A DNA stretch of 64,000 nt from Bidens hawaiensis (GCA_021521415.1 JAIQDT010009109.1:1-64000), one strand, 5' to 3'. Counted from the first letter of the stretch, positions 32,955 to 44,805 are shown. The notes: generated by a model not told the origin, from the letters alone. Numbers and translations are program-made.

Positions 32955-33220
32955 TTTCCTCGAGTATTATTAGGGCCCGGTTCCCTCTTGCCTCGAATAT
33001 TATTAGGGTTCGGCTCCCTATTACCTCGAATATTATTAGGGTTCGGTTCCCTCTTACCTCGAGTATTATTAGGGCCCGGTTCCATCTTGCCTCAACTATT
33101 ATTAGTGCCCGGTTCCCTCTTGCCTCGAGTATTATTAGGGCTCGGTTCCCTCTTGCTTCAAGTATTATTAGGGCTCGGTTCCCTCTTGCCTTGAGTATTA
33201 TTAGGGCCCAGCTACCTCTT
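32955..33220 (-). repeat. ~32-bp tandem array in the 3' LTR (about 8 copies)
   Basis: Units of CTCGAGTATTATTAGGG plus CCCGGTTCCCTCTTGC with point changes. Related to the arrays at 12115 and 25549. Confidence 0.93.
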
Positions 33221-33794
33221 CGTTACCATACAACAATACATCATTTTACATATATACATACATATCATACATACAATGTCCATGCATACTTTATCTTATA
33301 TACTCGTTACATACTTACTACATATACCTCCCTTAACAATACGTGCGATACTCGAAGGCCGTTCACGTACTGATAAGCATTCATTCATCATATAACATAA
33401 ACATAACACATTCATCATTAAGGCATACACTTACCATTTAAGGTAAGTGTATTAACATTCACGTTGAGTATGCACACAACCCCGGAAACATAACAAGGAA
33501 ATGGGGCTAGAAACTCACCTGAACTCTGTTTCTTTCTCGGTTAATTGTTAATCCCTTTTTTAATTGAGCTCAGCTAAATGTATATAAGTTACACGTATCA
33601 ACACTCACCTGATCTAATCTAATGGCCTAGTACTAGATTACTTTTACTTAGCATATTTAGGGTTTTCATTTATTTTAACGTTCTAGTATTTTATCTTCTT
33701 AGGTCTGTAATTTACAATGCATACCATCAAGTGTATACATGTATACATGCATACATATATGGGTCTCCATGTATCCGGGTCTCAATATAAAAGA

Positions 33795-33955
33795 ACTTAA
33801 ATATAAGCGGACTTAGATATAAGCGAACTTAGATATAAGCGAACTTAGATATAGGAGAACTTCACAGCAGGCGAACTTATAGCAAGCGAACTTAATCAGC
33901 AGGCGAGCTTGAAGTGGCGAACTTAATCAGCAGACGAACTTGTAGCAGCAGATAC
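33795..33955 (-). repeat. GCGAACTT direct-repeat array in the 3' LTR
   Basis: About ten GCGAACTT-type units, several in the form AAGCGAACTTAGATAT. Counted from the LTR start on the minus strand it begins about 710 bp in, like the array at 24724. Confidence 0.88.
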
Positions 33956-34498
33956 GGGTTTGATCTTAAACCCATTGACCATTATCGTTTCAACATGTAG
34001 ACCTTCAATATGACATTATTCAATCCGTAAATGTTCCCACGACTATTTTCAGATAAGACTTGACCCGAGGAATCGTAAAGTTTGGACTTTTAGGCTTAAA
34101 ACGTTCAAAACTAGATCTAGGGTTTTCTTTAACGAGCCGTTCATAACCGCAGGTCCGTTACGTTCATTTTTAACATCAAGGTTGCTACTTCATGGTTCAT
34201 TTCTATCCGATCTACTCCACGTTTAAGTTTCAAGGCTAACCGTTTATAAAAACATTAACTTTAAGGATCAAGAACGTACCTTTATTCATTTTAAGGTTAC
34301 GGTTTCGCTTGGTATTGAACCTTTATCTTGTATATAGCTTGTACGTGCAAGATATATTGAGATATAGGCTCGGTTTGGTCTTGGGTTGCTCCCTAGCTCA
34401 CGGCCGTGTATTGTGTAGGGGTTGTTTGTGTTTTTGAGTGTGTAAAGAATTTGGAAAGATGGAATGAGGATATAGGGTTTTAGGATGGTTTAAGGGAG

Positions 34499-34506
34499 TA
34501 TTTATA
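34499..34506 (-). promoter_or_regulatory. TATA box in the 3' LTR
   Basis: TATAAATA on the minus strand in the conserved context GGGTATAAATACTCCC. Confidence 0.65.
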
Positions 34507-34664
34507 CCCCTTAAAGCCCATGGACCTAAGACCCATCCTACCATCTTAATCCATTTTAATTATCCAAATCCATACTTCTTTCTATATTTAATATTAATTG
34601 AATATTAACACACGATTCGAATCATAAACTTTATTTTATTTATTTATAAATTTAGGATGTTACA

Positions 34665-34678
34665 AGTCTTCCCTCCTT
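34665..34678 (-). other. Polypurine tract of the chromovirus
   Basis: AAGGAGGGAAGACT on the minus strand, directly before the 3' LTR. It would prime plus-strand DNA synthesis. Confidence 0.8.
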
Positions 34679-35671
34679 AAAGAGGTTTCGTCCCCGAAAC
34701 CTAACTATTATTTAAACAGATTAGGGTAAAACTTGCGCGTCTCATCCTCAGCTTCCCAAGTAGCATCTAATCCTTGCTATGTTTCCATATCACTTTTACT
34801 AAAGGTATAACCTTGTGACGAAGTTGCTTCTCCTTGCGATCAACAACCTATATCGGTTGCTCAATGTAGTTCAGCTGTTCATCAACCTCAATGTGCATCA
34901 ATGGCACGTGAGACGTGTCATCAGCTAGACACTTTCTCATATGAGAAACATTGAAGGTTGGATGAATTCCTTCTAACTCTTCGGGTAAATCCAGCTTATA
35001 AACTACTTCACCCCCACGGTCTAAAATTTTAAACGGTCCAATGTACCTCAGACTCAACTTTCCCCTCTTTCTGAAATGAATGATTCCTTTCCAAGGAGAG
35101 AACTTGAGCATCACATTGTCACCAACGTTAAACATAACCGGTTGTCGCCACTTATCAGCATACGACTTCTGTCTGTCGTGAGCAGCTTTCATTCTTGTCT
35201 TAATCTGATCGAACTTTGAAGATGTCTTTTGAACAACTTCTAGGCTTCCCATTTCTTTCTAACCAATTTCTCCCCAACACACCAGGATCCAACATCGTCT
35301 ACTATAAATCATCTCAAACGGTGGCATACCGATACATGAATGGTAACTGTTGTTATAAAAGAACTCTGCCAGATGCAGATGATCATCCCAACTTCCACCA
35401 AAATCTAAAACACAAGCACGTAGCATATCCTCAAGGGTTTGGATCGTCCTTTCAGACTGTCCATCTGTTTGCGGTGATACGCCGTACGGATGCTCAACCT
35501 CATTCCCATAGCTTCATGGAACTTCTTCCAAAACCTCGAAGTAAACCGAGTATCTCTATCAGACACGATCGATAACGGTACTCCATGTTTAGTCACAACC
35601 TCTTTTATGAACAACCTTGCTAACGTTTCTGACGAGATAGCCTTTCGTATAGGCAGAAAGTGATCAGTCTT

Positions 35672-36770
35672 GGTCAAACGGTCCACAATCACCCAGATGG
35701 TATCATGATACTTAGCTGTACGAGGTAGCTTAGTTATGAAATCCAGGTGATGTGTTCCCATTTCCATTCGGGTATCTCAAGCGGTTGCATTTTCCCATAG
35801 GGCTTCTGATGTTCGGCTTTGACTTGTAAACAAGTTAAGCACTTGCTGACATAATCTACTACATCATTCTTCATTCCTGGCCACCAGTAATCTCTTTTCA
35901 AATCTTGGTACATCGTTGTAGCTACTGGATGAATTGAGTATCTTGCCAGCAGTTAAGAGATGGCAATGGGTCGGGTTTGGTCGGGTTTAGGTATTCCCAA
36001 ACCCATACCCGGTTATTAAAGTCCATCCCAAACCCGTCCCAAACCCATCGGGTTTTAATCCGGTAATTACCCGTCGAGATTCGGGTTTTCATCGGGTTTC
36101 GGGTTTCCTATCGGGTTTTGAAATACTACCCGTCTGGTATACCCGGCTCAAAACCCGCCGGGTTTTGACAAAATGTAACTAATCGATTACAAAGATGGTT
36201 ATCATAAAAGTAAAATATCTCAAATAATTAGCATAAACAAGTTTCGACAAATAATATATTTGGAATATAGTACATATATAATATAATAAGCTATATCAGG
36301 TACATCGGCTATATAATCGAGTATGAGTTTATGTTATCGGGTAAATGGGTCGGGTAATCGGGTATATTAGAAATCCCAAACCCGTCCCAAATCCACGCAA
36401 AATTTTAAAGCTAATCCCAAACCCGTCCCAAACCCTAATGGGTCGGGTATTACCCATCCCATTTATGTCGGGTTCGGGTTTCATTGTCATCCCTAGGTCA
36501 AACGGTCCACAAACACCCAGATGGTATCATGATGCTTAGCTGTACGAGGTAGCTTAGTTATGAAATCCATGGTTATGTGTTCCCATTTCCATTCAGGTAT
36601 CTCAAGCGGTTGCATTTTCCCCTAGGGCTTCTGATGTTCGGCTTTGATTTGTAAACAAGTTAAGCACTTGCTGACATAATCTACTACATCATTCTTCATT
36701 CCTGGCCACCAGTAATCTCTTTTCAAATCTTGGTACATCTTTGTAGCTCCTGGATGAATTGAGTATCTTG
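35672..36770 (-). repeat. 275-bp direct duplication of an integrase segment flanking a MITE
   Basis: 35672-35945 and 36496-36770 are two copies of the same integrase stretch (both begin GGTCAAACGGTCCACAA and end GAGTATCTTG), a few percent diverged. Between them are nine bases (CCAGCAGTT) and the MITE. Confidence 0.92.
35955..36495. mobile_element. hAT-type MITE within the integrase gene (541 bp)
   Basis: Ends AAGAGATGGCAATGGG and TAGGGATGACAATGAA (reverse complement). The interior is rich in GGGTCGGGT/ACCCGACCC words on both sides. The expected 8-bp duplication is absent, because the sequences on the two sides belong to the two copies of the 275-bp repeat. Confidence 0.82.
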
Positions 36771-38934
36771 ACTTATGAGCTTCATCTAAGATTCGACCTC
36801 TAAGATCTCCATGACGTGGAATCCACATACTGTCAAACACCATGAGTGTTTTCTACCAACTCATATCGCTGGCCATAAATTCTTTCTTTCTTCACTAACC
36901 CTTCATCTACTAACACCTCTGACTGCACTTTGATGATTTCTTAAAAAAGACTTGAATTCATAATTAGCTGGTATAACTTCACTGTTGCAATGACTTCCTC
37001 ATTCTTGCGACTTAGCGCGTCAGCAAACACATTAGCTTTACCAGGATAGTACTTAATATAGCAGTCATAATCTTTAATCAACTCCAACCATCGCCTCTGT
37101 CTCATGTTCAATTCCTTCTGTTTGAAGAAGTACTTTGAATTCTTACGATCTATGTAAATGGTACACTTAGTACCATACTAGATAATGCCTCCATATCTTG
37201 AGAGCATGCACTACTGCTGCTAGCTCTAAATCATGCGTCGGATAAGTACTCTCATGTACTTTCAACTGTCTAGACGCGTAAGCTATCACTCTCCCTCGTT
37301 GCATCAACATGCAACCTAACCCACGATGCGAAGCATCAGTACAAACAACCAGATTCTCGTCACCATCGGGTAAAGCAAGGATTGGAGCTTGCGTGAGTTT
37401 CCTCGTTAATTCCTCAAAAGTTTCTTCTTGGAACTTTCCCCAACTGAATACTACCTACTTTCGGGTCATACCGGTCAACTGTACGGCTATCTTGTAAAAC
37501 CTTCAATGAATCTCCTATAGTAGCCAGCTAACCCTAAGAAGCTTCTTATGTCAATCGGATTATGTGAAGTCTTCCAATTTGTTATCGCCTCAATCTTAGC
37601 GGGGTCCATGGTAATCCCTTCAGGATTAATCACGTGACATAGAAACTGCACTTCTCTTAACCAGAACGCGCACTTCGAAAACTTAGCATACAATTTCTCT
37701 TTCTTCAGAGTCTCCAATACCTCTCTCAAATGCTCAGCATGATCACACTCGTTATTTGAATAAATCAATATATCATCAATGAAGACGATTACCGACTTAT
37801 CCAAGATCGGCCGACACACCCTATTCATCATGTCCATAAATGTCGCGGGAGCATTCGTTAGACCGAATGACATTACGAGGAACTCTTAGTGTCCATACCG
37901 CGTCCGAAACACTGTCTTAGGGATGTCTGCCTCTTTCACTTTCAGCTAATGATAGCCTGATATGAGATCTATCCGTGAGAACCAAATCGAACCTCGCAGT
38001 TGGTCAAACAAATCATCAATCCTTGGCAAAGGATACCTATTCTTTACCGTAAGCTTGTTCAGCTCGCGATAGTCTATGCACATTCTCATACTTCCATCCT
38101 TCTTATTCACAAACAACACAGGTGCGCCCCACGGAGAAACACTCGGCCTTATAAAACCTTTGTCGAGGAGTTCTTGCAGTTGGGTCATCAATTCTTTCAT
38201 CTCGGACGGTGCTAGACGGTAAGGCTCTTTCGCGACGGGTTGGGCTCCTGGTACTAAATCTATCTGGAATACCATCTCTCGCTCTGGTGGCAACCCCGGA
38301 AGATCCTCAGGGAATACTTCTGGGTAGTCGTGCACGATAGGAAAATCTTTCATTTCTTTCGTCTCAGCCGTAGCGTTGACAACATACGCCAGGTAGGCAC
38401 CGCACCCTCGCCTTAACAAACCCTCGGCTTTTATCATCGAAATGACATTAAGCCCGGAACTTTCCTTATCACCATAAACCGTCACCACACTACCATCCAA
38501 GGACTTTAACCTTATTATCCTACTCTTACACACAATCTGAGCTTCATACTCCGACAACCAATCCATTCCCAAAACCATATCGAACCCTCCTAAGGTCATA
38601 ACATACAAGGTAACAGGGAACTCATGTCCCTCTAACTCTATCTTACAGTCCTTAACCATTTTCATTATTTTAACCGAAGTATCACTAGCGGTTTCTACTA
38701 TAAAAGTTTCAGACACTCGACAACATTTCATTTTAGCTAATTTACTAAATGGCGTGGCTACGAAACTTTTGTTCTCACCCGAATCGAATAGTACTGATGC
38801 GGAAACACCATTTACTAGAAACGTACCTGTGACGACATCCGGGATCTGCTTGGCTTGTTCTTGAGTCAGCATATAAGCTCTAGTTTTTGGCCATGATGGT
38901 TTAGTATCCGTCTTCCCACTTCCTCCAGCTTCAC

Positions 38935-40180
38935 CCTAAGTGCATTCCCTAGCAAAGTGACCCGTCTTACCGCACTTATAACATGCGGACTTTGCACTAC
39001 ATTCATGAGCATAATGGCCTGCCTTACCACACTTATAGCAAACATTTGATTCGACTCTACACTCCCCAGCATGCATCTTCCCTCACTTATGACACTTATC
39101 GGAACCAATACCCCACCTACGCTCTCCACCGTGCATCTTACCACAAGTCTTACACGACTTTTTCTCCCACATATTCTGTTTCTTGTCCTTGGAGTTCCAC
39201 AAATGAGTACCGGGTCGTTTAACATGAGCGACCCACTTCTTATCTTTCTTCTCTTCTCCCACCACAACATCATCCACGGCCAGGTCCTCATAAACCATCT
39301 CCGCGAGTTCGACAACAGAGTCAAAAGTACCAGGTTTATTTGCCCTGACTAGTATGCGAACATTCTGTGGCAATCCTCTCACATAGCACTTGATTCTTTT
39401 AACCTCGGTGTTAACCATATCGGGCACCAACCTAGACATTCGGTTGAATTCTGTGTTATACTCACGGTGTGTCATCTTTCCTGCTTTCAAGTTCAGGAAC
39501 TTCATTTCCGCCCTCTCAACTTCGGCGTCAGCACAAAACCTCTTCATCACCAGCTCTTTCAGATCCTCCCACTTCATTGCCTTAATCTCTTCATGACTCT
39601 TCCTCTGTTCGATCGATTCCCACCAATACATTGCCTCATCACCAAACGATTGGGTGGCATAACCGACAGCTTGGTCGGGACGACACTCGCTAATGCGGAT
39701 AACCTTGTCCATAGTGGTTATCCATTGGAAAGTAGAGATTGCGTCTCCCAAACTAGTCAGCTTCGGCAGGTTACAACCCTTAAATGACTTGTAGTTGCAC
39801 CCACCTCGGCCCTTCCTCCTATCATCGACTTTCACATACTTAACCACACTCGAGGCCTCCCTCTCTCTTTCATCATCTTTCTTACCATCTCCACCTTCTC
39901 CTTCAGCAGTTTTTTCACGGCTTCTAGCAGACCCTTCATGAGTCAACTTCTTCACAACAGTGGCTACAACTTGAACAATAGCCGCTTGAATTGCGGGATC
40001 CAGTTGAACCCCTTTGTTGTTGCTCGGGTTTCGTCCAACTGCGCTTCCTTCGTCTCCGGTGTTGGAAGTTGTTTCTATCGAGGGTTGTTGGACAATACGA
40101 GGCCTGCCTCGACGTCCAGTGCTAACAATCTCTCTAACTCTAGCCTCGTATTCTAAAAGGGAAAACACAAACGTCATCAC
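38935..40180 (-). pseudogene. Chromovirus gag with tandem zinc knuckles (broken)
   Basis: The frame from 40180 to 39083 carries the retrotransposon-gag domain (PKLTSLGDAISTFQWI, GYATQSFGDEAMYWWES, HREYNTEFNRMSRLVPD). It ends in CKTCGKMHGGERR. After a TGA at 39083 the same frame continues with GKMHAGECR, then [14 protein letters not shown] and [14 protein letters not shown], and meets another stop near 38938. The start is uncertain: homology with the other copy begins near 40110, and the ATGs at 40180/40177 lie upstream of it. Gag would coat the RNA, but the stops make this copy inactive. Confidence 0.9.
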
Positions 40181-40546
40181 TCAAGGAACTATTTAGTACA
40201 AGAATAGTAAGGCTAACAGGTAATAACAGTGGCTAGCTGTGATTAGCTGATCACATTAGTTTCTGTCTCCTATACACTTACCTTTATGAGTCTATTTGTG
40301 CCGGTTCTACTTTCAAATAGTCAATCAAATCAGGCAATCAATTAATCATATCCCTAATAGTTACATATCCTTTCTTTAACAATTAAGCTATCATTAAAAT
40401 TCATTATTCAACCATACACTTTATCATATTGAGCTTGCTTGAGTGACACATGGCATTCTTGAACTGACATCTTCTTTCTTTTCTTACTTAAATCCAATTC
40501 TCTGTTCGAGTATAAGCATGTAGGATGCCTAAATCTCTCGAACTTT

Positions 40547-40558
40547 GCTCTGATACCA
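40547..40558 (-). other. Primer-binding site of the chromovirus
   Basis: TGGTATCAGAGC on the minus strand, three bases after the 5' LTR. Initiator tRNA-Met type. Confidence 0.93.
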
Positions 40559-40561
40559 ACT

Positions 40562-41727
40562 TGTGAGGCCCCGTTACCGTTTCCCTACACTGGACGTTGG
40601 ATTTACTCATAAACACAGTTCAAAATGTCAGAGTTAATTAAAACATTCGCGGAATATTAAAAACTTTCATAAAACATTACATATTAATCCATAACTTTGT
40701 TTTATCAAACACATTGTCTTTCAAATCAAAACATTAATCATAAAACGTCTTGAGTCTTCAGATGCCATCCTCTTATTCATTTGCCACGTGCCCCGCTCAA
40801 GCTAGATGCTTCATCCTACTCACTTGTGTGCATACTAAAAGTCAGCTACGCTGAGTTAGTTCTAGTTAATAATACAACATACAACACTTTCATATTTACA
40901 TACTTTCGTTCATACTTTTCATACTTTCATCATACACCTACTTACCATCATAACTTACATTATAAAGAGCATTATGCCCTACGGGTTTGATCAGCAAGCG
41001 AACTTGTAGAAGCAGCTACGGGTTTGATCTTAAACCCACTGACCATTCTCCTTTCAACATGTAGACCTTCAATATGACATTATTCAATCCGTAAATGTTC
41101 CCACGACCATTTTCAGATAAGACTTGACCCGAGGAATCGTAAAGTTTGGATTTCTAGGCTTAAAACGTTCAAAACTAGATCTAGGGTTTTCTTTAACGAG
41201 CCGTTCATAACCGCAGGTCCGTTACGTTCATTTTTAACATCAAGTTTGCTACTTCATGGTTCGTTTCTTTCCGATCTACTCCACGTTTAAGTTTCAAGGC
41301 TAACCGTTTATAAAAACATAAACTTTAAGGATCAAGAACGAACCTTTATTCGTTTTAAGGTTACGGTTTCGCTTGGTATTGAACCTTTATCTTGTATATA
41401 GCTTATACATGCAAGATATATTAAGATATAGGCTCGGTTTGGTCTTGGGTTACTCCCTAGCTCGCAGCCGTGTATGGTGTAGGGGTTGTGTTTGTTTTTG
41501 AGTGTGTAGAGAATTTGGAAAGATGGAATGAGGATTTAGGGTTTTAGGGTGGTTTAAGGGAGTATTTATATCCCTTAAAGCCCATGGACCTAAGGCCCAT
41601 CCCACCATCTTAATCCATTTTAATTATCCAAATCCATACTTCTTTCTATATTTAATATTAATTGAGTATTAACACACGATTCGAATCATAAACTTTATTT
41701 TATTTTTTATAAATTTAGGATGTTACA
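40562..41727 (-). repeat. 5' LTR of the chromovirus, with internal deletion (1166 bp)
   Basis: Same ends as the 3' LTR but 964 bp shorter. Sequence jumps from GAGCATTATGCCCTAC (about 40982) to GGGTTTGATCAGCAAGCG, removing both array zones. One AAGTTCGC copy remains at about 40995. Confidence 0.93.
41563..41570 (-). promoter_or_regulatory. TATA box of the chromovirus 5' LTR
   Basis: TATAAATA on the minus strand. This is the copy that would drive the element, and it lies outside the deleted part. Confidence 0.65.
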
Positions 41728-43724
41728 TTTTCAGTTAGACAATGAATTGACCCGAATTAGCTTATGAATTTTCAATGTTTTATGTTTGCATTTCTGTTTT
41801 GGTCATGTTGAACCAAAAATTGACCTCAAATTAACATTCGGGTCAAACACAAACCAAACACTCGCTTAAAACGAATTTTCTGTTTTTCGCTTAAAAATCT
41901 CATATTTAATTAATTTATTCTATTTAATTCTTCTTATTTATTTATTTATGGTATTGACATCATGTTAGGGATTTTTCATTGAGATCGGTTGTCTGCTCGC
42001 TTAATTTATAATTTAAGTTATTTACTATATATCTTTCCAATTGCCTACATTTAATATGAGTATTTTGCACCCCTTTTTCATTTTTTATTTTTTTTGTGGT
42101 AACATGCGTACCATACACATCAAAGTTTATTTATTTATATCTATACCTCATCAACACAATTCGATATTATGTGTTTACGGATTTATTGTTCATCGATGAC
42201 ATTCAATATGGTTATGTGTTTGTTTTTCTTGTTTGGCGGTTGGTCTACCTCATCCTCATCTAGTATGCATACATTACCTCGTTAAGTTGGCTTTGTGCTA
42301 GACCGAAAGGGTCCACATCTATTTTATTTGATAATTGTCATTAATGTTGTAATCGTTCATATTCACATACATATTGTTTTGTTTTACAATATAAATATAT
42401 AACTAAACTTGTGCATTTATCAAACTTTTTTTTAACGCATATTACAGTATTAGTGTCTTGTGAGCTACTGTGTAATCGGTTGCACCCCGACACATATCGC
42501 ATTAGATTGGGGTGTGACAGTTTGATTTTCCGGATTTTCGCTCGAGATGCCTACAAATCACGACTCGGTTACTCATTAGGATACGTTCTTTTCATATCCT
42601 ATTCATTAACATATGTCAACATTATCCAAAGAGTTTATATCAACCTTTTCATAACATGTTAGACAACATATTTATCATTCAAGCATTTCATTGAACACGT
42701 ATGATTCATAAGCCATACATGTAGCTAAAATTCATAGCTTTCTACCACTTCATATAATTCTAGTTTCATTCAAGTTTCACAAACAATCAATTTACATGTA
42801 AAAACCAATTCAATCAAAGCTAATACACTACCTATTCTTCATGAATTGGGGTTCTTCACTTTTAGGTTAAAACCCACACCATGGTAGACTTGAACACTAA
42901 CAAACAATTGTTTCGAGCCAAGCACTCCATAATTTCAACATTCAAGATGAATTTAAGCATTCATGTACTATCAATTTCATCATATGATCATAATCCATTA
43001 ACCAATTACAAGTAATCTATTAGTCATCCTTCACTACTATTACCAAATTTAATTCATACCTTATGATCACCAAGTTGAGATGATCACAAAAATACCCACA
43101 TGAAAGAATTTTAGCACTAATTGGCCTTTCAATTTTGATGAAACTGGATGAAAAAGAGGTTTCCCATCTTTCTTTCTTCCTGATGTTGACACGACACACA
43201 CATGTGTGTGTGTGTTTCCTGATGTTGACACGACACACATGTGTGTGTACTTATCCAACCCTTATACTTTAGTTGGTAATTCATAAGACCACTTTTAACC
43301 CCCCTTTTAAAACATCACTCTTTAATCTAATTAAACAAGTTAAATTCTTAGTTATCACCATTTGATTTTGCCATATTACACATAACACGAGTAAACACTC
43401 ACCTTTGATAGTATATAATATTTTGGGGGTATTACACGTGTTCACCAATATGTGTTGCTGACATATTTTATAAACTCTCTCAGGTAATGACGATAGATAA
43501 TATAAGATGGTGGTTAATCCATTAGTAGATCTGATGGTTCAAATATATTTATAACGTAAAAGATGTAAATTATACTTTCAAAGTTAACACTTTTGTATCA
43601 TTAATAGGTATTTAATTCCCGTGTTTTGAATATCATAGTATTTTGAAGTAAAAGACTTCCGCTACACCTACACACCGGAATATTTACAAAACAGCACGAC
43701 TAGGCCCATAGAGTTGGGTGTGAC
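41728..43724. other. Older LTR remnants, no gene
   Basis: Three LTR-like ends in plus orientation: GGGGTGTGACA ending at 42519, GGGGGTATTACA ending at 43436, and GGGTGTGACA ending at 43724. The 42519 and 43724 ends are both followed by GTTTG. 43436 read on the minus strand is a typical LTR start (TGTAATACCCCC). I cannot pair any of these ends with its partner. Near 43186-43250 a 30-bp unit with GATGTTGACACGACACACA and a TG run is present twice. Confidence 0.4.
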
Positions 43725-44741
43725 AGTTTGTGTTTTAGAATTAGCATGTATTTTCGGATTCTCGTGTTTTCATGTACCCGTTCATGGAAGGAGTGGAGAT
43801 CGAGCTTCAAAGACGGAAAACCAGCTTCTACGGGGAACGACACGGATCCTGAGATAAATCATAATTTAAAAAATAAAAAAATCAAGAAAGAACCCCCCGT
43901 GCGTCGCGGGGGGTGAGACTGTGTCCCTAATTATCTAGGCTTGGATGATGTTTTGTTGATTGTTTGGTTCTTTAATCGGGTATTTGGGTTTTGTTGCGCA
44001 ATTTTGGTTAATTAAAAGTCTATCTTAGTTTGTTGGATGTATTTTATTTCGTATACACTTTTGGATTAAATGCTAATCTAGTTTCACATGCATGTGCTTG
44101 TTGAAAGTCGTTCATTGATAGCTGGACGTTAGGGTTAATTACTTTGTGTTTTTGCCTAGTTTGTGGTTTACTAGAGCTCCTTTACTATAAAAACAACTAT
44201 GTAGAAGCCAATTAGAGGTGTGCATTCAAACCTACTTATATATTCTGACGGGTGATAAGTAGTCGGGTTGGTCTGCGTTGTTAGGGTTTTAGGTTTAACG
44301 CTCTAACATGAGGTTTACCAATGTGAACTGAGGACTATCACTCCCCCAATTTGGAGGACGGGTATGTCACTGATCCTAGAGAGGACTACATACATAATCC
44401 AGAGGAGGAGGACGATAGTGAACTTGGATGGCGTTTGGGAACCTTTACCCATGGGAAGATGAACACTCGACAAATACAAATTGCTTGTATAATTCGATTG
44501 ACGTCCTTAATTTAGAGGACATACACATCATAATCCAGAGGAGGAGTACGACACTGAACTTGAATGCCCTTTGAGAGCCGTAACCTATGGGAATATAGTT
44601 GTTCAACAGATTTAGACTGTTTGCTTGATTCGATTAACAATATTTAAATATGTGTTATATTATATGTTGTATGTTTCTTATTTATAATTTTATGTAGGGT
44701 TTTTTTATTATTATCTTAGTGTACGTTTTTATTAATCCAGA

Positions 44742-44744
<3 letters not shown>

Positions 44745-44804
<60 letters not shown>
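44745..44804. repeat. (TTA)20 microsatellite
   Basis: Sixty bases of uninterrupted TTA/ATT. Confidence 0.95.

Positions 44805-44805
<1 letters not shown>

Larger units (their letters stand above)
32535..34664 (-). repeat. 3' LTR of the chromovirus (2130 bp)
   Basis: In plus orientation it starts TGTGAGGCCTGTTACC and ends AGGATGTTACA. It keeps both tandem-array zones that the 5' LTR has lost. Confidence 0.94.
34720..38872 (-). pseudogene. Chromovirus pol: protease, RT, RNase H, integrase, chromodomain-like end (broken)
   Basis: Reading down from 38872: protease with [10 protein letters not shown] (about 38788-38759; the usual FDSGA has Glu in place of Ala) and the MVLGMDWL motif; reverse transcriptase with [20 protein letters not shown], stops near 37946 and 37874, then [12 protein letters not shown] and the catalytic FIDD (about 37780); RNase H with VVCTDASH near 37324-37349, followed by several stops; the integrase zinc domain HPGATKMYQ to CLTCLQIK (36843-36622); a MITE (35955-36495); the integrase core with DFITKLP and SDRDTRF (35767-35405), where a frameshift removes the catalytic Glu region. 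The last frame (35252-34848) includes VGDNVMLKFSPWKG and ends near a chromodomain-like RKFYPNLF. Not translatable as one protein. Confidence 0.92.
32535..41727 (-). mobile_element. Complete Ty3/gypsy chromovirus (Tekay-like), decayed
   Basis: Both LTRs are present (32535-34664 and 40562-41727), flanked by a perfect 5-bp duplication TTTTC (32530-32534 and 41728-41732). Reading the minus strand: 5' LTR, tRNA-Met primer-binding site, gag, protease, reverse transcriptase, RNase H, integrase with a chromodomain-like tail, polypurine tract, 3' LTR. Many stops and frameshifts, one MITE and an internal duplication show that it can no longer move by itself. Long LTRs with a chromodomain suggest the Tekay/Del lineage. 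Confidence 0.95.

Noticed and set aside
32988..33194. Repeated LPRILLGFGSL-like open frame
   Set aside because: A reading of the 32-bp LTR array with no evidence for translation.
38866..39324. 152-codon frame on the minus strand overlapping gag
   Set aside because: It is in a different frame from the conserved gag and zinc knuckles and is a shadow.
43896..43930. GC hairpin CCCCCCGTGCGTCGCGGGGGG as another Helitron end
   Set aside because: No CTAG follows within the usual distance. The nearest (about 43936) is some 20 bases away and is not followed by T.
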